43,595 bases of DNA from Nocardioides sp. Its GTDB lineage: Bacteria > Actinomycetota > Actinomycetes > Propionibacteriales > Nocardioidaceae. Below are positions 8,727 through 18,215 of this stretch, one piece after another; position 1 is the stretch's first letter, and the number at the start of each line of letters is the position of its first letter. The translations under genes and the position numbers were made by a program. The DNA lies in NCBI RefSeq assembly GCF_014360585.1, contig NZ_JACIXG010000043.1, positions 1 to 43,595 of the forward strand, read 5' to 3'. The notes beneath the pieces are model-generated. The model was not told the DNA's origin, did not search any database, and saw nothing but the letters and a program-made list of their open reading frames with translations.

Positions 8727-9979
8727 ACTCCAATACCGATGAAGGCGAAGATCGGGCGCACCGAGACGATGCCCATGTACCAGGTGAGCAGGGTCGCGAG
8801 CGTGCCCACGACCAGCAGCCACCGCGGGTAGTGGTAGCCGTTCAGGACGTCACGCTGACGGAACCAGCCGATGTACATGAAGATCGTCATGCCGATGGGC
8901 AGGATCAGGCCGTTGAAGCCGCCGACGAAGACCAGGATAGCCGCGGGCGCAGCGCCGATCAGCAGGTAGAGGACGAGGGAGACCAGGATGAAGGCGACCG
9001 TCGCGATCTGCAGCGGCCACCCCGCTCCCAGCTTCTTCGAGAAGGTCGAGATGAAGGTGGCCGAGGTGTAGGCGGCACCGATGACCGAGGTGATCGCGGC
9101 GGCCCAGAAGATCGCGCCGAAGATGCGGATGCCCGCGTCGCCGAGCACGGCCCCGAACGCCTGTCCGGCCGGGTTGGCGGCCTGGCTCGAGAGGTCGAGG
9201 GTGACACCGGAGGCCACGACGCCGAGGATCGCGAGGAACAGTACGTAGCGCATGATCCCCGTGACGAGGATGCCGCTCATCGAGGCGCGGTGCACGGCCG
9301 GCACGTGCTCGGGGCCGACCTTGCCCGAGTCGAGGTAGCGGTGGGCGCCCGCGTAGGTGATGTAGCCACCGACGGTGCCGCCGACGATGGTGGTGATCGT
9401 CGCGAAGTTGAGCGTGTCGGGGACGAAGGTCTGGCGCAGCGCGTCGCCGACAGGAGGCTGTGACGCGAACGCGACGAAGAGCGTGAGCGCGATCATCGTC
9501 GTCCCGAGCACGAGCACGACGATGTCCACGGCCCGACCGGCTCGCTTGTAGAGGAAGATCCCGATCGCGAGCAGGGCCGAGAGCAGTCCGCCGACCTTCG
9601 GCTCGAGGCCCAGCAGCGCGTTCAGGCCGAGACCCGCCCCCGCGATGTTGCCGATGTTGAACGCCAGTCCGCCGATCACGATCAGCGTCGCGAGAAGGTG
9701 CCCGGAGAACGGCAACGCTTCGTTCGCCAGGTCGCCGGCGCGCTTGCCGGAGACTGTGATCAGGCGCCAGACGTTCATCTGCAGCGCGAAGTCGATCAGG
9801 ATCGAGACGAGGATCGCGAAGGCGAACGCCGCGCCGAGCTGCGCGGTGAAGGTCGCGGTCTGGGTGATGAAACCGGGGCCGATGGCCGAGGTGGCCATCA
9901 GGAAGATGGCGCCGAGGATCGGGCCTCTGCGGGAACTGGCGAAACTCTTCGCGCGCTCGGCGCTGGTTGTCTCGGGCAT
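8723..9979 (-). CDS. NRAMP-related membrane transporter lacking canonical metal motifs
   Basis: 418 residues, about 11 hydrophobic segments, of the NRAMP/LeuT-fold kind: [14 protein letters not shown] in the first helix and [21 protein letters not shown] further on. True NRAMP metal transporters carry DPGN in helix 1 and MPH in helix 6. Here the helix 1 region (residues about 34-44) reads [11 protein letters not shown], and the helix 6 region (about 199-215) reads [17 protein letters not shown], so both metal motifs are absent. As first gene of the oxoprolinase operon it is a good candidate importer of 5-oxoproline or a related amide rather than of manganese; that is inference. The ATG at 9979 follows a GGAGTCC-type ribosome site. 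Confidence 0.85.
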   Translation of the reverse strand: MPETTSAERAKSFASSRRGPILGAIFLMATSAIGPGFITQTATFTAQLGAAFAFAILVSILIDFALQMNVWRLITVSGKRAGDLANEALPFSGHLLATLIVIGGLAFNIGNIAGAGLGLNALLGLEPKVGGLLSALLAIGIFLYKRAGRAVDIVVLVLGTTMIALTLFVAFASQPPVGDALRQTFVPDTLNFATITTIVGGTVGGYITYAGAHRYLDSGKVGPEHVPAVHRASMSGILVTGIMRYVLFLAILGVVASGVTLDLSSQAANPAGQAFGAVLGDAGIRIFGAIFWAAAITSVIGAAYTSATFISTFSKKLGAGWPLQIATVAFILVSLVLYLLIGAAPAAILVFVGGFNGLILPIGMTIFMYIGWFRQRDVLNGYHYPRWLLVVGTLATLLTWYMGIVSVRPIFAFIGIGV

Positions 9980-10127
9980 GGGGGACTCCTGCCATCAGCG
10001 GGCTATGTGGCTGACACCACATTTCGATGTGTAGTACAAGATGGCACAAGTTGTTCAACAATAATAGCGGCGATCGTTAAAATGATGTTTCGATTGTTCA
10101 CGGATGCGATTCCCCTAGGATGCGGAC
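9980..10127. promoter_or_regulatory. Divergent promoter region of the oxoprolinase operon and its GntR regulator
   Basis: An AT-rich 148-bp gap between divergent genes. It contains a perfect inverted repeat TTGTT-C-AACAA at 10051-10061; its half-site TTGTTCA recurs at 10094-10100. FCD-type GntR regulators bind short palindromes of this size, usually between themselves and the genes they control, so this is the likely operator. Exact promoter hexamers could not be fixed. Confidence 0.5.
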
Positions 10128-10766
10128 ATGACCGACGTCGACGACACCCTGACGAACGTCCTGCGCCGACGGATCATCGACGGCGAGTTCGCACCCGGCA
10201 CCCGGTTGTCGGAGATCTCCCTCGCCGAGAAGCTCGGGGTCTCGCGCAACACGCTTCGTGAAGCGTTCCGTGTCCTGTCCGAGCAGGGACTGGTCGAGCA
10301 CGTACCCAACCGCGGTGTCTCGGTCGCCTCGCCCACCGTGGCCGACGTCGTCGACATCTATCGGGCCCGGCGCTACGTCGAGCCTGCCGCACTGGCCGCG
10401 GGCTCCCCGCTCCACCCCGCGGTTTCGGCGATGCGCGCAGCGGTGGAGCAGGGCGAGACCAGCCTCGAGGCGCGCGACTGGCGCACGCTCGGCACCGCCA
10501 ACATGGCCTTCCACGACGCCATCGTCGCCCTCGCCGACAGCCCGCGGCTGGAGCGCCTGTTCCGCGACATCGCCGCCGAGCTGAGGCTCGCGTTCCTCGA
10601 GATCGACAACCCCGAGGCCCTGCACGCTCCGTTCGTCACCCGCAACCGTGCCCTGCTCGAGACCTTCCTCGAGCAGGGCGGACCCGCAGCTGCCACCGAG
10701 CTACAGGACTACCTCGTGCTCTCTGAGCGCACTGTCCTCGGCGCCTTCACTCGCCTCCGCCACTAG
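10128..10766 (+). CDS. GntR family transcriptional regulator, FCD domain
   Basis: 212 residues from ATG 10128. The N terminus is a GntR winged helix (LRRRIIDGEFAPGTRLSE, LAEKLGVSRNTLREAFRVL, GLVEHVPNRGVSV). The C terminus is an all-helical FCD ligand domain (FHDAIVALADSPRLERLFRDI). FadR/FCD members usually sense small carboxylates. Its divergent position to the transporter-pxp operon and the palindrome between them suggest that it controls the operon and itself, with 5-oxoproline or a close product as effector; the effector is inferred. Confidence 0.88.
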   Translation: MTDVDDTLTNVLRRRIIDGEFAPGTRLSEISLAEKLGVSRNTLREAFRVLSEQGLVEHVPNRGVSVASPTVADVVDIYRARRYVEPAALAAGSPLHPAVSAMRAAVEQGETSLEARDWRTLGTANMAFHDAIVALADSPRLERLFRDIAAELRLAFLEIDNPEALHAPFVTRNRALLETFLEQGGPAAATELQDYLVLSERTVLGAFTRLRH

Positions 10767-10787
10767 GCATGGGCGATCGCCGGAACG

Positions 10788-11060
10788 TCAGGCGGTCTTG
10801 AGGTGCCGGAGTCGAGCCACCGCATCGGCGCCGACCCGGCGGTGAGGTCCTTCAGGAAGGGTCTCGAGATGGCCTTCCAAGGCATCGACGACCGCTACAG
10901 ATACGGTCTCCGGCGCTCGCTCGATCAGCTCGATCAAGGACGTCAGGTATTCACCTGCGTCGATGTCGTCCGCAATGACTTCGAGCACATCGGCGGGGAT
11001 GGACGGCAACGCCTCCATCAGCACGCCATAGGCGAAGTCCTCGATGTTCATGACTACCAT
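10788..11060 (-). CDS. Small acidic protein, probable immunity partner
   Basis: 90 residues from ATG 11060, which has GAGGG five bases upstream and begins one base after the stop of the toxin-like gene. A second ATG at 11051 is possible. The sequence is helical and acidic at the N terminus (MNIEDFAYGVLMEALPSIPADVLEVIADDIDAGEY is the general character), with no membrane segment. I do not recognise a named family. Size, acidity and coupling to a nuclease-like toxin domain support an immunity function. Confidence 0.55.
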   Translation of the reverse strand: MVVMNIEDFAYGVLMEALPSIPADVLEVIADDIDAGEYLTSLIELIERAPETVSVAVVDALEGHLETLPEGPHRRVGADAVARLRHLKTA

Positions 11061-11061
11061 G

Positions 11062-11394
11062 CTAGCCCTCGCTGTCCACCGGATAGGCGTTCCAGATCTC
11101 GGGCGGTTCCTTGTCGCTCCGCACCTGCACCCGGACGAGTTGACCGTCGACGACCCGCTCGAAGCGAATCTTGTCGCCGAGACGCATCGGCGAGCGGTCC
11201 GGGTCGGCAAGCGCCAGATCTACCGCAGCGATGATCTGATCTGCGCTCCATTCCGCGGGAAACTTCGACTTCTTCGGCCACTCCCGTTCAGACTCAGAAG
11301 TCGCTTGGTGCCGCTCGAGGATGTGTGCGCGCATCCATGCTGAGATCTGTGGGCGCTCCGACGGACGGAACGGCACACTCGTGCCGTCCGTCAT
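11062..11394 (-). CDS. Small BECR/EndoU-like nuclease toxin domain
   Basis: 110 residues from ATG 11394 (GGAG ten bases upstream); a GTG at 11415 would add seven residues. The pattern HILERH, then KKSKFPAEWSADQIIAAVDLALADP, then VVDGQLVRVQV and a C-terminal NAYPV resembles bacterial EndoU and related BECR-fold RNase toxin domains, where a His, a K-x-FP-x-W-S block and a final Thr/Tyr-x-Pro strand are conserved. It is only one domain long with no delivery region, so it is either an orphan toxin tip displaced from a larger gene or a stand-alone nuclease. The following gene is its likely immunity protein. Confidence 0.55.
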   Translation of the reverse strand: MTDGTSVPFRPSERPQISAWMRAHILERHQATSESEREWPKKSKFPAEWSADQIIAAVDLALADPDRSPMRLGDKIRFERVVDGQLVRVQVRSDKEPPEIWNAYPVDSEG

Positions 11395-11515
11395 CGTCGG
11401 GTAGCTCCATCTCACGCACAGGAACAGTAATCCGGACCACCGACATTCTCGGTCGCCTCGCGCTCTGCTGCTGCGAGTCGGTGGCGGCGTACCACCGCCT
11501 CCATGTCACGCCAGA

Positions 11516-11887
11516 TCACGCGGTGATCAGACCGCGCAGTCGCTCGTCGCGCGGCCAGGCGCCGGCCCAGACGAGGACGGCGGTGGCGATCGCGAAGACG
11601 GTGTTGAAGGCCGGCTGCTCGAAGACCAGGTTCACGGTGACCGCACCGCCCAGGTAGGCGGTGATCAGGATCGTCCCCATCGCCCGGGCGGCCGGGAAGT
11701 GGTAGGCGATCAGCGACAGGCCGAGGACGGCGCCACAGACGACCGGGAACCAGCCCGGTGCCCCGATCTTGTCGTTGAAGTCCATGACGGACTCGACGCG
11801 GAGCAGGTGGATGACGATGTCGAAGGCAAGAAACAGGGTGACCAGCACGGTGATGACCCAGCCGGCTCGTTGTGCGTTGGTGCTCAT
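11516..11887 (-). CDS. DoxX-like four-helix membrane protein
   Basis: 123 residues with four predicted membrane helices (WVITVLVTLFLAFDIVIHLL; WFPVVCGAVLGLSLIAY; GTILITAYLGGAVTVNLV; VFAIATAVLVWAGAW). The pattern GAPGWFPVVCGAVLGLSLIAY followed by ILITAYLGGAV is that of the DoxX-like family (DoxX_2). The molecular role is unknown. The ATG at 11887 is preceded by GAGGAGATCGAG. It stands alone between the toxin-like pair and udgX. Confidence 0.75.
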   Translation of the reverse strand: MSTNAQRAGWVITVLVTLFLAFDIVIHLLRVESVMDFNDKIGAPGWFPVVCGAVLGLSLIAYHFPAARAMGTILITAYLGGAVTVNLVFEQPAFNTVFAIATAVLVWAGAWPRDERLRGLITA

Positions 11888-11965
11888 CTCGATCTCCTCA
11901 GAGGTGGGTGGTGTTGCTCTTACCCACGCGTCGAGCGTGCACCAGGGATCTCGACATCGCCTCCG

Positions 11966-12610
11966 TCACTTCTTCGTCTTTTTCTTCAGCGCGGCCGCAG
12001 CGACCTTCAGATCGGCGACCAGACCGTCGTACGTCGCCTGCCTCTCGTCCTCCGCGCGGAGGACGGCGGAGGGGTGGGTCGTGGCGAGGACCCACGGGTC
12101 GAGGGTCGGCGTGGCGATGGCCTCGGGCCAGTCGATGAGGTGGCCACGTGATTCGCCGACGCGGAACGACGAGCCGTACAGCGCCTTGCCGGCGGTGCCG
12201 CCGAGCAGGACCACCCCGGCGGGGCGTACCAGATCCAGCTCCGCCGCCAGCCACGGCGCGCAGGCGCCGACCTGCTTGCTGGTGGGCGACTGGTGGATGC
12301 GGCGCTTGCCCGAGAGCCGATGGCGGAAGTGCTTGACGACATTCGTCGTGTACGTCGCCTCCGGCTCGATCCCGGCCTCAGCCAGCGCCTCGTGGAGGAT
12401 GCCGCCCGCCGGACCGACGAACGGCTCGCCCTCGCGGTCCTCCCGGTCGCCGGGCTGCTCACCGAGAAGCATCAGCGGAGCCGGCGTAGGGCCCTCCCCC
12501 ATCACGCCCTGGGTGGCGTCGCGGTAGAGCTCGCAGCCGCGGCACTCCTGGACGGCGCTGCGCAGATCGGCGAGCGTCGGCGACTCCGGCACCCACTCCG
12601 CGGCGCTCAC
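11966..12610 (-). CDS. udgX: UdgX-type uracil-DNA glycosylase
   Basis: 214 residues of the uracil-DNA glycosylase superfamily. Motif A is GEQPGDRED (residues 50-58), followed by GEPFVGPAGG, and motif B lies around LATTHPSAVLR. The diagnostic feature is KRRIHQSPTSKQ (from residue 102), the R-loop peculiar to UdgX, whose His (106 here) forms a covalent bond with the deoxyribose after uracil release. Cys 23, 26 and 117 are likely iron-sulfur ligands; no fourth Cys is visible. The protein acts in DNA repair. It ends in a Lys-rich tail (KKKTKK). Confidence 0.93.
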   Translation of the reverse strand: MSAAEWVPESPTLADLRSAVQECRGCELYRDATQGVMGEGPTPAPLMLLGEQPGDREDREGEPFVGPAGGILHEALAEAGIEPEATYTTNVVKHFRHRLSGKRRIHQSPTSKQVGACAPWLAAELDLVRPAGVVLLGGTAGKALYGSSFRVGESRGHLIDWPEAIATPTLDPWVLATTHPSAVLRAEDERQATYDGLVADLKVAAAALKKKTKK

Positions 12611-12617
12611 GCGACGC

Positions 12618-12959
12618 TCACGGGACGAGCGGGTCGTGACCGACGTTCATCAGCCGGCGCCGCCACTGTGCGTCACCCGCGGTCGGCTCCCACTGGCCGG
12701 TGTCTCCGCCGCGCAGGTCGGTGACCTTGTCGACGACCCGCTGCATGACGTCGACGTCGTCGGGGGTGACATCAGAGCGGCGCTTGCCCAGGATGTCGGC
12801 CACCCGGTGACCGAGCTCGCTACCCGCACGGTCCGGTTCGGTCTCGGTCGTCTCCCCCGCACCCTGCACCGCGAGCCACTGCCGCAGGTCCCGCGAGGTC
12901 ATGTTCACCGCGCGGTGGAAGTTCTCCCAGAGCCTGTCGTCGACGATCGTCTCGGCCAT
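12618..12959 (-). CDS. DUF3140 family protein
   Basis: 113 residues from ATG 12959, with GGAGG seven bases upstream. The N terminus (VDDRLWENFHRAVNMTSRDLRQWL) and the middle (LGHRVADILGKRRSDVTPDDVDVMQRVVDKV) match small actinobacterial DUF3140 proteins. No catalytic or metal motif is apparent, and the function is unknown. It lies seven bases upstream of udgX on the same strand, so the two are probably cotranscribed, but a role in repair is not supported by sequence. The longer open frame to 13184 lacks family character. Confidence 0.8.
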   Translation of the reverse strand: MAETIVDDRLWENFHRAVNMTSRDLRQWLAVQGAGETTETEPDRAGSELGHRVADILGKRRSDVTPDDVDVMQRVVDKVTDLRGGDTGQWEPTAGDAQWRRRLMNVGHDPLVP

Positions 12960-13027
12960 GTCGTGCCTCCTGCCTGATCTACTGTGCAGCGGTTCCGGTA
13001 CCCATCCGGGCGGCAGGACACACGGCC

Positions 13028-14068
13028 TCACGTCAGGAGGGTCTGAGCCTCCGGAGAGTCGTAGAAGCTCGACAGCCGGCGGCGGACCAGCTGCTCGAGA
13101 ACACCCGCCTCGGCGAGCGCCTCGATGACCGGCGGACCGAAGCGGAGGGCCTCCTCGACGAGGTCGTCGCGGTCCAGGCCCCACTCCTCGAGGAGCCGGT
13201 CGAGGGTGAAGCTCCCATAGGTGTCGAAGAAGAAGTCGACACCCGTGTCGACCAGGGCCTGCAGATAATCGGAGTCCCGGACGTCGAGCCAGACCTGGTA
13301 GAGACCGACGAAGACCGCGACCAGCTGCTCGTCGTCGATCAGGTCGGCGAGCTCACGCACCGGGCGGGTCGAGAGCGCGTCCCAGACCTCCAGCAGAGCG
13401 TCGTGCACCTCCTCGTCGGTGACCGAGCTCGCGGCGGTGTCGGTGAGGTAGCCGAGCAGCGCTCCGGTGCCGCGCTCCGCGAGCTCGCGGGCGCTCTGGT
13501 CGACGGCCGCCCCGACCGGGGTGCCCTTCACCGTGTTCGCCATCCGACCGGCGACGCGTTCGGCGATCGAGAAGCCGAGGGAGCCGCCCGGAAGGTTGTC
13601 GGCGAGCCTGCGGCCGGTGTCGACGGCGCCCTTCGCGCTGCCGCGCACCAGGGTGCCGACGCCGGCCTGGATCCCGGAGTTGTCGGCCAGGCTGCGCAGG
13701 ATCTGCTGGCGCAGCGTACGCATCTCGACGAGGGCCTCGACCAGCTCCGCGACCCGCGGCCTGCTCACCACCTCACCCAGCGGCGTCTCGTTTGCGGGAT
13801 GGGCCTTCAACCGGGTCGCGATCGCACCGGCGACCTCCGGGATCGCGCCCGGCAACCGGAAGGTGCTGACGTACTTCAGCGCGACCTCCTTGATCAGGTC
13901 GCGGTGCATCACCTGGTCGAGGGTCAGGTCGCTGGCAGCGCGCAGCGCGAAGTCGATCTCGCCGGTGACGAGATCGAGGAAGCGTACGCCGCGCAGTGCC
14001 GCCAGCTCGTGGGCGACATGTGCGTCGAGGAGTCGCTGGGCGAGGTCCGGCTCAGTCATGGACGACAT
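13028..14068 (-). CDS. Conserved hypothetical protein
   Basis: 346 residues from ATG 14068, or 343 from ATG 14059; neither start has a clear ribosome site. The protein is largely helical, acidic in its C-terminal half (DLIDDEQLVAVFVGLYQVWLDVRDSDYL, FTLDRLLEEWGLDRDDLVEEAL) and contains a Gly/Ala-rich middle (GVGTLVRGSAKGAVDTG). No signal peptide or clear membrane helix was found, and I recognise no domain. It ends just upstream of the DUF3140 gene and begins 27 bp after the guaA stop on the same strand. Confidence 0.75.
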   Translation of the reverse strand: MSSMTEPDLAQRLLDAHVAHELAALRGVRFLDLVTGEIDFALRAASDLTLDQVMHRDLIKEVALKYVSTFRLPGAIPEVAGAIATRLKAHPANETPLGEVVSRPRVAELVEALVEMRTLRQQILRSLADNSGIQAGVGTLVRGSAKGAVDTGRRLADNLPGGSLGFSIAERVAGRMANTVKGTPVGAAVDQSARELAERGTGALLGYLTDTAASSVTDEEVHDALLEVWDALSTRPVRELADLIDDEQLVAVFVGLYQVWLDVRDSDYLQALVDTGVDFFFDTYGSFTLDRLLEEWGLDRDDLVEEALRFGPPVIEALAEAGVLEQLVRRRLSSFYDSPEAQTLLT

Positions 14069-14095
14069 TGTCCACGGCCGAGACCTGCTACCGAA

Positions 14096-15670
<1,575 letters not shown>

Positions 15671-15774
15671 GGACGAATCCTAACGAGGGTCTTGGCGATA
15701 CGCCGACTCGGCGTGAGCCCGTACGCCGCGGGGCCAGCGTGACCGCCCGGCCAGGCGTTTCCGTACGGCCCTGC

Positions 15775-16242
15775 TCAGCAGAGTCCGATCTCTGCGTCCG
15801 GGTCGGCGTACTCCGGCATCCTCTCGAGCACATCACGATGGGAGGTGCGCGTCTGCCACGTCGCGAGCGGCCACCGCCCCTCGGTGGAAACCGTGTCGAG
15901 GTGGACCTCTCGATCACCGTCATCGGTCACGCCCGACCACCAGACCAACGCAAGGCCTTCGTCGTTGTCGTGGACGGTGTGGTCGCAGTGCCCGAACCGC
16001 CCGAGGCCTTCATGGCGGATCTCGAGGACACGCGGATCCCTGAGCCCCTGGTCGACCGCCTGGCCGTGGACCATCTCCTCGATGCGTCGATCCATCAGCA
16101 TCCGCGACACCGGTTGCCCGACGATCTCGACCACGATGACCACGAGCACGACGAGCGCGAGGATCCAGAGGACCCGGGCACGGGTGCCCCTCCGGTCATA
16201 CTCCTGGTTGCGTCGCTCGCCCGCCCAAAAGCCCTCCAGCAC
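15775..16242 (-). CDS. Small single-pass membrane protein, unknown
   Basis: 155 residues if started at GTG 16242; the frame stays open to 16365 but that part overlaps the 6C-like RNA and is Arg/Pro-rich, so it is not taken as coding. After a basic N terminus (RRNQEYDRRGTRAR) comes one strong membrane helix (VLWILALVVLVVIVVEIVG), then an outside domain of about 110 residues (DPRVLEIRHEGLGRFGHCDHTVHDNDEGLALVWWSG). No family recognised. A type II membrane protein with an extracellular C-terminal domain is the simplest reading. Confidence 0.6.
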   Translation of the reverse strand: MLEGFWAGERRNQEYDRRGTRARVLWILALVVLVVIVVEIVGQPVSRMLMDRRIEEMVHGQAVDQGLRDPRVLEIRHEGLGRFGHCDHTVHDNDEGLALVWWSGVTDDGDREVHLDTVSTEGRWPLATWQTRTSHRDVLERMPEYADPDAEIGLC

Positions 16243-16277
16243 CCGCAGGAGCCTAGCGACCGGGCGCCGCGACCGCA

Positions 16278-16396
16278 GCAAAACGCACCAGGGCCCGGCC
16301 GGGGAGGGAGGTGGCCGGGCCCTGATTGCCCGAGACAAGAAAGGCCCGGACGTAAGACCCGGCATGTATTAGGGAGGGAGCAATCCCGGGTCTGAT
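16278..16396 (-). ncRNA. 6C-like small RNA
   Basis: On the minus strand two stem-loops follow each other. The first has stem AGACCCGG / CCGGGTCT (plus positions 16355-16362 and 16386-16393) and a loop containing CTCCCTCCCT. The second has a perfect 12-bp stem (16289-16300 with 16313-16324) and loop ACCTCCCTCCCC. Two hairpins each displaying at least six cytosines in the loop are the definition of the actinobacterial 6C RNA (B11 in Mycobacterium tuberculosis), which pairs with G-rich ribosome sites. Ends are approximate. A TTTAGA-like -10 lies upstream near 16413-16418. Confidence 0.72.
16280..16324 (-). terminator. Rho-independent terminator of the 6C-like RNA
   Basis: Perfect 12-bp GC-rich stem (16289-16300 / 16313-16324) followed on the minus strand after five bases by a TTTT run (16283-16280). 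Confidence 0.6.
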
Positions 16397-16496
16397 CACT
16401 CCAACGAACTCTCTAAACCGTGGTTACGGGCCAATCAGAAACTTCCTGTCAGAAAATTCCGGCGCTACGGTCCGTGTCACCATCGCAACAGCTCAG

Positions 16497-18215
16497 TCAC
16501 CGAACCTCAACAATGGGCAGCTGGAGAGCAGCCGGTGCCGTCGCCGGCACGGCGGGCGTGACCGGCCGGACCGGCTGGATCCGCGCGTAGCCGGCACCCA
16601 GAGCCGGGCGCGGGTCGGCCTGGTCCTTGTTGGGCCAGAACGACATCGCCCGCTCGGCCTGCGCGGTGATCGTCAGCGACGGGTTCACGCCAAGGTTGGC
16701 GGAGATCGCGGAGCCGTCCACGACGTGCAGTCCGTCGTGGCCGTAGAGCCGCTGGTAGGGGTCGATCACACCGGTGGCCGCCGAGTCGCCGATGGTGCAG
16801 CCGCCGATGAAGTGGGCGGTCATCGGCTTGTTGAATGGCTCCCCGATGGTGCCACCGGCATAGCCCGGCTTCTCGCCCGAGCTCATCACCCCGGCCATCT
16901 TCCGCACGGCGTCCAGGCCGGCGGGGATCCAGGTCGGGTTGGGCTTGCCGTGGCCCTGCTTCGACGACATCCGCCACCCGAAGATCGTCCGCTTCGGGAA
17001 CGTCGTGATCGAGTTGTCCAGCGCCTGCATGACCAGCGCGATGACGGTGCGCTCGGACCAGTGCTTGAAGTCGTAGAACGTACGCAGCGACCGCCGCTGC
17101 AGCCACATCTCCTTGAGCCACCGGCGGAACCGTCGGGGACCACCCTCGGTGAGCACCGTCTGCATCGCCGCGATCGCGTTGCTGCCGTGGCCGTAGCGGA
17201 CCGGCTCGATGTGGGTGTGCTCGTCGGGGTGCCACGAGGAGGTGATCGCCACGCCCTCGCTGTAGTCGATGTCCGTGTCCGGAGCGATCGCGCCGAGGAT
17301 CGACTCGGAGTTGGTCCGGGTCAGCTCGCCGAGACGGTCGGAGATCTGCGAGAGATCGCCGGTGCGCTTGAGCTTGTGGAGCAGCTTCTGGGTGCCGAGC
17401 GAGGCCGCCGAGAAGATCACCTGGTCGGCGGTGAACCGCTTCGTTCGACCGATGCCCAGCTTGGCCTTCGTGGAGCGGGTCTCGACGACGTACCCGCTTC
17501 CGGTCTTGGCCGGGTAGACGCGGGTCACCGTGGTCATCGGGTGCACCTCGGCGCCGTTCTTCTCGGCCAGGTAGAGGTAGTTCTTGACCAGGGTGTTCTT
17601 CGCGTTGTGGCGGCAGCCGGTCATGCACTCGCCGCAGTTGGTGCACGCACGCCGGTCGGGGCCCTCCCCGCCGAAGTAGGGGTCGGGCACCTCCTGCCCG
17701 GGCACGTGGCTCGGCCCGCCGAAGAAGACGCCGACGGGGGCCTTGTGGAAGGTGTCACCGCGTCCGGCCTCGGCCGCGACCTTCTGCATGACCTCGTCGG
17801 CCGGGGTCAGGTGCGGGTAGAGGGTGACGCCGAGCATCCGCTTGGCCTGCTCGTAGTAGGGAGCGAGCTCGTCCTTCCAGTCGGTGATGTGACTCCAGGA
17901 AGGGTCCTCGTAGAACGGGTCGAGGGGCTCGTAGAGGGTGTTGGCGTAGACCAGCGAGCCGCCGCCGACCCCGGCGCCGGCCATGATCACGGCGTCCTTG
18001 ACCATGTCGATGCGCTGGATCCCGTAGCAGCCGATCGCCGGCGCCCAGAGGTATTTGCGCAGGTCGAAGGAGGTGTTGGGCAACTCGTCGTCGCTGAACC
18101 GGCGACCGGCCTCGATCACCCCGACGGAATAGCCCTTCTCGGTCAGGCGCAGCGCGCTGACCGAGCCGCCGAAGCCCGACCCGATGACGAGTACGTCGTA
18201 GTGACTCCCGCTCAT
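16497..18215 (-). CDS. GMC family oxidoreductase, cholesterol-oxidase-like
   Basis: 572 residues from ATG 18215; the start overlaps the aldehyde dehydrogenase stop as ATGA. The FAD-binding motif GSGFGGSVSALRLTEKG is at the N terminus, GAGVGGGSLVYANTL is the second flavin block, and HFIGGCTIGDSA with the Asn-containing SANLGVNPSLTITAQAERA closes the GMC fold. A Cys-rich CTNCGECMTGC block lies in the middle, as in mycobacterial ChoD-type proteins. It probably oxidises an alcohol, perhaps a sterol, but true cholesterol oxidase activity is not assured for this subgroup. The frame stays open far upstream on the same strand, but that is antiphase to the dehydrogenase gene. Confidence 0.88.
   Translation of the reverse strand: MSGSHYDVLVIGSGFGGSVSALRLTEKGYSVGVIEAGRRFSDDELPNTSFDLRKYLWAPAIGCYGIQRIDMVKDAVIMAGAGVGGGSLVYANTLYEPLDPFYEDPSWSHITDWKDELAPYYEQAKRMLGVTLYPHLTPADEVMQKVAAEAGRGDTFHKAPVGVFFGGPSHVPGQEVPDPYFGGEGPDRRACTNCGECMTGCRHNAKNTLVKNYLYLAEKNGAEVHPMTTVTRVYPAKTGSGYVVETRSTKAKLGIGRTKRFTADQVIFSAASLGTQKLLHKLKRTGDLSQISDRLGELTRTNSESILGAIAPDTDIDYSEGVAITSSWHPDEHTHIEPVRYGHGSNAIAAMQTVLTEGGPRRFRRWLKEMWLQRRSLRTFYDFKHWSERTVIALVMQALDNSITTFPKRTIFGWRMSSKQGHGKPNPTWIPAGLDAVRKMAGVMSSGEKPGYAGGTIGEPFNKPMTAHFIGGCTIGDSAATGVIDPYQRLYGHDGLHVVDGSAISANLGVNPSLTITAQAERAMSFWPNKDQADPRPALGAGYARIQPVRPVTPAVPATAPAALQLPIVEVR

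Noticed and set aside
11294..11509. 71-residue minus-strand frame overlapping the toxin-like gene
   Set aside because: Overlaps the better supported gene out of frame and has no coherent sequence character.
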